From contig CAZCJL010000189.1 in the NCBI GenBank assembly GCA_964498785.1, positions 1 to 9,331 of the forward strand: a stretch of 9,331 nucleotides of DNA, given 5' to 3'. The translations under genes were made by a program, and so were the position numbers. The notes beneath the pieces were generated by a model. That model did not search any database. It was not told where the DNA came from and saw only the letters and a list, made by a program, of their open reading frames with translations. The stretch's first letter is position 1. Each line of letters starts with the position of its first letter. This DNA comes from Mariaggregatimicrobium sp964498785. GTDB taxonomy: Bacteria; Zhuqueibacterota; Zhuqueibacteria; Thermofontimicrobiales; Thiofontviventaceae. This document shows positions 5,648 through 9,331 of the stretch, one piece after another.

Positions 5648-7405
5648 TTACCTCTTTTGAATGGCATTAAATTCAACTCGCCGATTTTTAGACCGACCTT
5701 CTTTTGTGTCATTTGATGCAACGGGATTTTTCCCTCCGTAAGATTTGATCAGTAAATTGGACGCAGGAAAATTATGCGAAATGAAATAGTCGTAGACGCT
5801 GCGCGCACGGTTCTCCGATAATTCGAGATTATAGTCAGGATCAGATGAATTATCTGAATATCCCTGGATAACTAAAATGATGTTTTCTTTATCTGACAGA
5901 TAATTCATGATCCTATCTAATTTTTGATACGAAGCCGGGAGAATTGACGCGTCGCTTATGGTGAAAAAAATTTTAAAATTCGACAAAAAGTCACGTACCG
6001 TCTCGATTGAGAATTCCTGATCTTGAATAGTCAGATTATTGATAATGTCATTTATTCCATCGGTTTCACTGGCTATGTAGCTAATGTCGCGCTTTGTTCG
6101 TAAATCCGGGACAATTCCGTCAATAATCAGATAGTCATTTTCAACGATTAGCTGAATATGGTTAATATCTAAATTTGACCGTGATAGCTTTTGACGGACA
6201 TTTTTGAGAATTTGCGACGATATAACAGGCATGTCTTTTACTTGCAATCTATTAGTAACGCGTTTGATGTCCGGGAGCGAATGTAATATACTGTCTACTT
6301 GTAATTTTTGCCGGATTGAATGAACAGTGCCGGAAATTTCCAGCGAGCTCTCGGAAAAATTCAATCGAATGTCTTGTTGGCTGAAATCAACAACCGATGT
6401 GAGTTTATGTTTTATTTTATTGTGAAATTTCCACTGAGCGATGTAGACCGGCGCTTTTAGACTGACAAAAGTTACAAAGATAATAAATAACAATGTGACA
6501 AGAAGGTACTTCACATAAGGTTTTGGCTGAACATACTCATTTTGAAATTTGTGACGGTTTAACATTGTTTCCAGAGGCTTATGCACTTCAGTCAATTGTG
6601 AGACGTCTCCTTCGAATTGGCGCATTTGCTTGTGAAATTGATTATGAATCCTGCGGCTTAATGCCTGGATTTCACCCCGAAAACCATCGGGTTCAATACC
6701 GGTTATCACCACTGCCAGGTAAAAATAGCGCCCTATTTCCAGCAAAATTTTCGAATCACCATAATGGATTTCATCTAAATCCTGCTCTGATTGACTTTTA
6801 AACGCCTCTGCCACAAAATCCCGGATTGCCGTTAACATCCCGCTAATGAGTTCCTCATCAACAGTGACTTCTTTTTTTTGCGCAGAGACATGAGCAATGA
6901 GGATACCGCTGTTTTTATGAATCAGAAATATTTCTTCAGTTTGAAATGGCATGGCGTCGCGAAGAATCAATTCACTATTCGTAACACCGGGTATATTTGA
7001 TGAAATTCGCTTTTTTGTAAATCGATTTTGCAGGGCGAATTCGATTTTTTTATTTACAGAGTCAACAAACCGTTTCATTGATTCGGCCACAGATTTTCGG
7101 ATGGTTTTACCGATGATCGGGTAAAGCGCGTCAACAATGTCTTCTTTTGCTTCTGATATCTGTCGCTTCATCGCTTCGCCCATTATCGGAGCCAATGCCT
7201 CGGCCATTTCATCTTTGGAGTCATAAATCTTCCGTTCAAGCAAGTCTGCGATGATTGGTTGCAGTGAACGGATGAGTGATTCTTTGTCTGATATTTGTTG
7301 CTTTAAGAGAGTAAGTTCTTGTGATATCTGTTGGAGCTTTATCGCATCCTCTTTTAAAAGGATGTTTCGCAGCGCTTTTAGTGCTTCGTCTTTTTGTGGT
7401 TTCAT
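5648..7405 (-). CDS. Inner-membrane-anchored OmpA/BON protein with cytoplasmic roadblock/longin-like region
   Basis: A 585-residue single-pass protein. It begins with LRNILLKED (12-20) and a coiled coil (about 20-48). Three 23-residue repeats follow (48-70, 71-93, 94-116), each starting L-x-P-I. Residues 155-265 show a beta-beta-helix-beta-beta-helix pattern (EEIFLIHKNSGILIAHVS, a long helix 184-203, ILLEIGRYFYLAVVITG, a helix 243-260) like roadblock/longin folds that bind small GTPases. A membrane segment lies at about 299-316 with no signal peptide, so the N-terminal half is cytoplasmic. Two BON domains (about 326-390 and 396-461) and an OmpA C-terminal domain (470-583) face the periplasm. 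Asp518 and Arg533 keep the 15-residue spacing of the diaminopimelate-binding pair in OmpA proteins. The cytoplasmic half strongly resembles OmpA-family proteins I recall from cyanobacteria. GGAG lies 5 nt before the ATG. It probably links peptidoglycan to the GTPase. Confidence 0.9.
   Translation of the reverse strand: MKPQKDEALKALRNILLKEDAIKLQQISQELTLLKQQISDKESLIRSLQPIIADLLERKIYDSKDEMAEALAPIMGEAMKRQISEAKEDIVDALYPIIGKTIRKSVAESMKRFVDSVNKKIEFALQNRFTKKRISSNIPGVTNSELILRDAMPFQTEEIFLIHKNSGILIAHVSAQKKEVTVDEELISGMLTAIRDFVAEAFKSQSEQDLDEIHYGDSKILLEIGRYFYLAVVITGIEPDGFRGEIQALSRRIHNQFHKQMRQFEGDVSQLTEVHKPLETMLNRHKFQNEYVQPKPYVKYLLVTLLFIIFVTFVSLKAPVYIAQWKFHNKIKHKLTSVVDFSQQDIRLNFSESSLEISGTVHSIRQKLQVDSILHSLPDIKRVTNRLQVKDMPVISSQILKNVRQKLSRSNLDINHIQLIVENDYLIIDGIVPDLRTKRDISYIASETDGINDIINNLTIQDQEFSIETVRDFLSNFKIFFTISDASILPASYQKLDRIMNYLSDKENIILVIQGYSDNSSDPDYNLELSENRARSVYDYFISHNFPASNLLIKSYGGKNPVASNDTKEGRSKNRRVEFNAIQKR
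5651..5656 (-). promoter_or_regulatory. Ribosome binding site supporting a TTG start for the GTPase
   Basis: AAGAGG on the minus strand lies 6 nt before TTG 5642-5644, inside the last codons of the OmpA/BON gene. No ATG or GTG is available nearby before the G1 box, so the TTG is the best start. The arrangement implies translational coupling of the two proteins. Confidence 0.7.
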
Positions 7406-7420
7406 AATTTCTCCAACAAG

Positions 7421-7798
7421 TTAAAATTGCTGTTTTTTAACTTTCATACCCCAATCAATAAAAGCCTGCCCGATTTCAGATTTATCAACTTTTTGCTCCG
7501 CAAGTTTTTCTATCTTCTGATCAAATTCTTCTGTTATTTTCCTGACAAATTCAACTAATTCCTGTTGTTTGGATTCTGATTCTGAATGCTTTGCCGAATT
7601 GTCTGTGTTCACTTGTTCCAGATCATCCTGATATTTCTTTTCAAGCGCATCCAGGCGCTTCTTCAAACTTGAACATTCCTGAGTCAAATTGGCGATCATG
7701 TTTTTGTATTCAGTGATTTGTTCGCCAAAAATTAGATCACGAATTTGTTCGATACTATGTTTGGAATTTTCTTGTAATTCAGGTAAATTATCATTCAT
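7421..7798 (-). CDS. Small coiled-coil protein, first gene of the GTPase operon
   Basis: A 125-residue soluble, highly charged protein of unknown function. After an N-terminal segment it carries IRDLIFGEQ (19-27), then coiled coil over about 25-62, a polar Ser/Glu/Gln-rich break (64-78) and a second helix (78-104). It ends with the compact motif KVDKSEIGQAFIDWGMKVKK (103-122). There is no signal peptide, membrane segment or cysteine pair. Its IRDLIFGEQ resembles LRNILLKED near the start of the next protein, which suggests related helices that may pair with each other or with a common partner. The gene has a strong GGAGG 7 nt before ATG 7796-7798 and lies 15 bp ahead of the OmpA/BON gene. An adaptor role between the membrane protein and the GTPase is plausible but inferred. 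Confidence 0.85.
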   Translation of the reverse strand: MNDNLPELQENSKHSIEQIRDLIFGEQITEYKNMIANLTQECSSLKKRLDALEKKYQDDLEQVNTDNSAKHSESESKQQELVEFVRKITEEFDQKIEKLAEQKVDKSEIGQAFIDWGMKVKKQQF

Positions 7799-7892
7799 AA
7801 CTTGTCCTCCGCGTTTAGCAGGAAAGTTAAAATTTTTGTGGTAGCCGCGAATTTATTGAGCCTGATATTTTAAAATAAATTAATATCCATTA

Positions 7893-7921
7893 AAAATAAA
7901 TAATTTAAATAAAAATGTCAA
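7893..7921 (-). promoter_or_regulatory. Promoter of the GTPase/OmpA operon
   Basis: On the minus strand a perfect TTGACA (7916-7921) is followed by a 17-bp spacer and TATTTT (7893-7898), which matches the -10 consensus at 4 of 6. Transcription would begin near 7886, leaving a leader of roughly 88 nt before ATG 7796-7798. The surroundings are very AT-rich, so the -10 is less certain than the -35. No sigma-54 type site was found for this operon. Confidence 0.5.
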
Positions 7922-7983
7922 CAATAAACAAATAAATTTTACCTGGAATTCTAAAATTATTTCAATAAATTAATGTTAACATG

Positions 7984-8012
7984 TTGATATTATGTTTTAT
8001 TGAATATGTAAT
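7984..8012 (+). promoter_or_regulatory. Promoter upstream of the alcohol dehydrogenase leader
   Basis: TTGATA (7984-7989), 17-bp spacer, TGTAAT (8007-8012): each hexamer matches the sigma-70 consensus at 5 of 6. It would start RNA near 8019, about 190 nt before the dehydrogenase start and just ahead of the terminator-like hairpin at 8034-8081. Confidence 0.5.
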
Positions 8013-8033
8013 GCCATTGAATCTTTCTGAATT

Positions 8034-8081
8034 AAAAGTGCCACGTAAGCCCTTTTATTTCTTGCAAAAAGGCGCTTTTTT
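8034..8081 (+). terminator. Terminator-like hairpin in the dehydrogenase leader (attenuator candidate)
   Basis: GGCGCTTTT at 8071-8079, followed by more T, can pair with AAAAGTGCC at 8034-8042 (9 bp with one G-U). It can instead pair partly with AAGCCCTTTT at 8047-8056 (AAAAGG and GCTT at 8067-8077, one bulged C). Both forms end in a T6 run (8076-8081). The flanking genes diverge, so no known gene ends here. The hairpin therefore ends either a short RNA of about 60 nt or a regulated leader. Confidence 0.5.
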
Positions 8082-8135
8082 ATTTGAAGTCAAAACGAAG
8101 CGATCTGGAATGTCGCATGAGATTTATAAAGAAAC

Positions 8136-8165
8136 TTGTTATTTGTCAAAAAATTATTATATTAT
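8136..8165 (+). promoter_or_regulatory. Possible second promoter near the dehydrogenase gene
   Basis: TTGTTA (8136-8141), 18-bp spacer, TATTAT (8160-8165): 4 of 6 and 5 of 6 matches. It lies past the hairpin at 8034-8081 and would give a leader of about 35 nt. If it is active, the dehydrogenase would not depend on read-through. The AT-rich context makes chance matches likely. Confidence 0.3.
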
Positions 8166-8206
8166 GGAATGAACCTGAGTTTTACATAAAAAAGGATGAT
8201 TTATAT

Positions 8207-9235
8207 ATGAAAGCGATGATATTAGAAAAAATCACAAATTTACAAGAGGATAAAACGCCGCTAACGTATCTTGATGTGCCGAAACCGCATTTAGCGTCCG
8301 GGGAAATACTGGTTCGGGTACTCGCCTGCGGCGTTTGCCACACTGAACTGGACGAGATAGAGGGACGGACGCCTCCCTCGGAATTGCCCATGATATTGGG
8401 GCATCAGGTGGTTGGTCGGGTGGAACAGGCATGTGAAGGCTGTTCATTTAAGAAAGGCGACCGTGTGGGAATTGCCTGGATTTTCAGCTCCTGTGAAAAA
8501 TGCGATTACTGTCGCAGCGGTAATGAAAATTTATGTGCGGATTTCAGGGCAACCGGCCGCGATGCAAATGGCGGATATGCTGAGTATATGACAGTGCCGG
8601 CGCATTTTGCCTTTCCGATACCGGATATTTTTTCTGACGTCGAAGCAGCCCCGTTGTTGTGCGCCGGCGCGATTGGCTATCGCTCCATGCGACTGACAGG
8701 GCTGAGTGATGGTCAACGGTTGGGATTAACCGGTTTTGGCGCGTCCGGGCATCTGGTGTTGAAAATGGTGCGGGAAAAATTCCCAAACATGAACGTTTAT
8801 GTATTTGCCCGTAGTGTAAAAGAGCAGGAGTTTGCCACAGAACTGGGCGCTGTCTGGGCTGGCGATACCACGGATGAAGCGCCGGAAAAACTTCATGCCA
8901 TTATCGACACAACACCCGTCTGGAAACCGATTGTCGAAGCACTGAAAAACCTGCGTCCCGGCGGGCGCCTGGTGGTGAATGCCATCCGCAAAGAGGATAT
9001 TGACAAAGATTATTTGCTCAAGCTTGAGTATCCAGCCCATTTATGGATGGAGAAGGAAATCAAGAGCGTTGCCAACGTTGCCAGAAACGACGTGAGCGAA
9101 TTTCTCAAACTCGCGGCTGACATTCCGGTCAAGCCGGATTATGAAGAATTTGAATTGAAAAACGCAAATAAAGCCCTGCTGGAGCTGAAACAAAGCAAGA
9201 TACGCGGCGCGAAAGTGCTTCGAATAAGCCATTAA
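8207..9235 (+). CDS. Zinc-dependent alcohol dehydrogenase (MDR family)
   Basis: A 342-residue medium-chain dehydrogenase that should oxidise an alcohol or reduce an aldehyde with NAD(P) in the cytoplasm. The catalytic zinc ligands are expected at Cys44 (CGVCHTEL), His66 (LGHQVVG) and Cys152 (LLCAGAIGYR). The structural zinc site is Cys96, Cys99, Cys102 and Cys110. The nucleotide-binding glycine motif is GFGASG (176-181). The residue after His66 is Gln where most relatives have Glu. The whole resembles the 'adh_fam_2' type of zinc-binding dehydrogenases (TIGR02822, from memory). I chose ATG 8207-8209 because AAGGA lies 10 nt upstream (8192-8196) and the family's N terminus fits. The longer frame from 8084 would add 41 unconserved residues over the leader. 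Its GC content is clearly higher than that of the neighbouring operon. The substrate is not deducible. Confidence 0.93.
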   Translation: MKAMILEKITNLQEDKTPLTYLDVPKPHLASGEILVRVLACGVCHTELDEIEGRTPPSELPMILGHQVVGRVEQACEGCSFKKGDRVGIAWIFSSCEKCDYCRSGNENLCADFRATGRDANGGYAEYMTVPAHFAFPIPDIFSDVEAAPLLCAGAIGYRSMRLTGLSDGQRLGLTGFGASGHLVLKMVREKFPNMNVYVFARSVKEQEFATELGAVWAGDTTDEAPEKLHAIIDTTPVWKPIVEALKNLRPGGRLVVNAIRKEDIDKDYLLKLEYPAHLWMEKEIKSVANVARNDVSEFLKLAADIPVKPDYEEFELKNANKALLELKQSKIRGAKVLRISH

Positions 9236-9273
9236 AATTTATTGTACAAATCGCTGATAAAGGAGGAAAAAAA

Positions 9274-9331
9274 ATGGTATCTTCTCAATATTTTATGGTA
9301 GATATGGGCGATTGCCGCTATGTCGTATTTA
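9274..9331 (+). CDS. Start of an unidentified gene, cut by the window edge
   Basis: ATG 9274-9276 is preceded by a near-perfect AAAGGAGG (9259-9266) with a 7-nt spacer. Only 19 codons are visible (MVSSQYFMVDMGDCRYVVF), with no stop. It lies 38 bp after the dehydrogenase stop with no terminator between, so the two are probably co-transcribed. The fragment is too short to name a family. Confidence 0.6.
   Translation, partial: MVSSQYFMVDMGDCRYVVF

Noticed and set aside
8028..8044. TGGCAC on the minus strand as a sigma-54 -24 element for the operon
   Set aside because: The base pair GC expected at -12 is missing at the required spacing. I found no canonical -24/-12 promoter anywhere in the window.
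7981..8172. 63-codon plus-strand frame in the divergent intergenic region
   Set aside because: It lacks a ribosome binding site, overlaps the promoter and the terminator-like hairpin, and has low-complexity AT-driven composition.
8084..8206. N-terminal extension of the dehydrogenase by 41 residues
   Set aside because: The extension has no family similarity and no ribosome binding site. ATG 8207 has AAGGA upstream and gives the usual family N terminus.
8726..9040. 104-codon minus-strand frame opposite the dehydrogenase
   Set aside because: It is a shadow frame on the complement of a well-supported MDR gene.

Overview
The window looks like a chromosomal segment of a free-living Gram-negative bacterium. 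The evidence is an outer-membrane-type lipoprotein, a periplasmic OmpA peptidoglycan-binding domain and a sigma-54 activator. The gene content resembles the Fibrobacteres-Chlorobi-Bacteroidetes side of the tree (Calditrichota, KSB1 or Ignavibacteria-like), but no marker gene settles the phylum. No tRNA, rRNA, CRISPR array or complete insertion sequence was seen.

Layout. Positions 1-611 carry no convincing intact gene. They hold small palindromes, a possible decayed 3' gene end on the minus strand, and a 117-bp palindromic repeat element. Positions 612-2399 (minus) encode a lipoprotein glycosidase of family GH13 with an extra GH2-like beta-sandwich in front. Positions 2702-3256 (minus) encode a 184-residue protein that resembles a domain common in secreted proteins but has no clear signal peptide. 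Two hairpins (3331-3393) and about 350 bp of apparently non-coding DNA follow.

The centre of interest is a four-gene minus-strand operon, read from 7798 down to 3740, with gaps of only 15, 3 and 6 bp. In order of transcription it encodes a 125-residue coiled-coil protein; a 585-residue single-pass membrane protein with a cytoplasmic roadblock/longin-like region, two periplasmic BON domains and an OmpA domain; a 175-residue Ras/Rab-like small GTPase with an altered G3 box; and a PAS-AAA+-Fis sigma-54-dependent activator without a receiver domain. The simplest reading is a signalling relay. The membrane protein touches peptidoglycan outside and a GTPase inside, and the GTPase state may be passed to the PAS domain of the activator, and so to sigma-54 transcription. 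The order and domains are seen in the sequence; the relay is inference.

A 408-bp divergent intergenic region (7799-8206) holds a good promoter for that operon. On the other strand it holds a promoter followed by a terminator-like hairpin in the leader of a zinc-dependent alcohol dehydrogenase (8207-9235, plus). A further gene with a strong ribosome binding site starts at 9274 and runs off the window.
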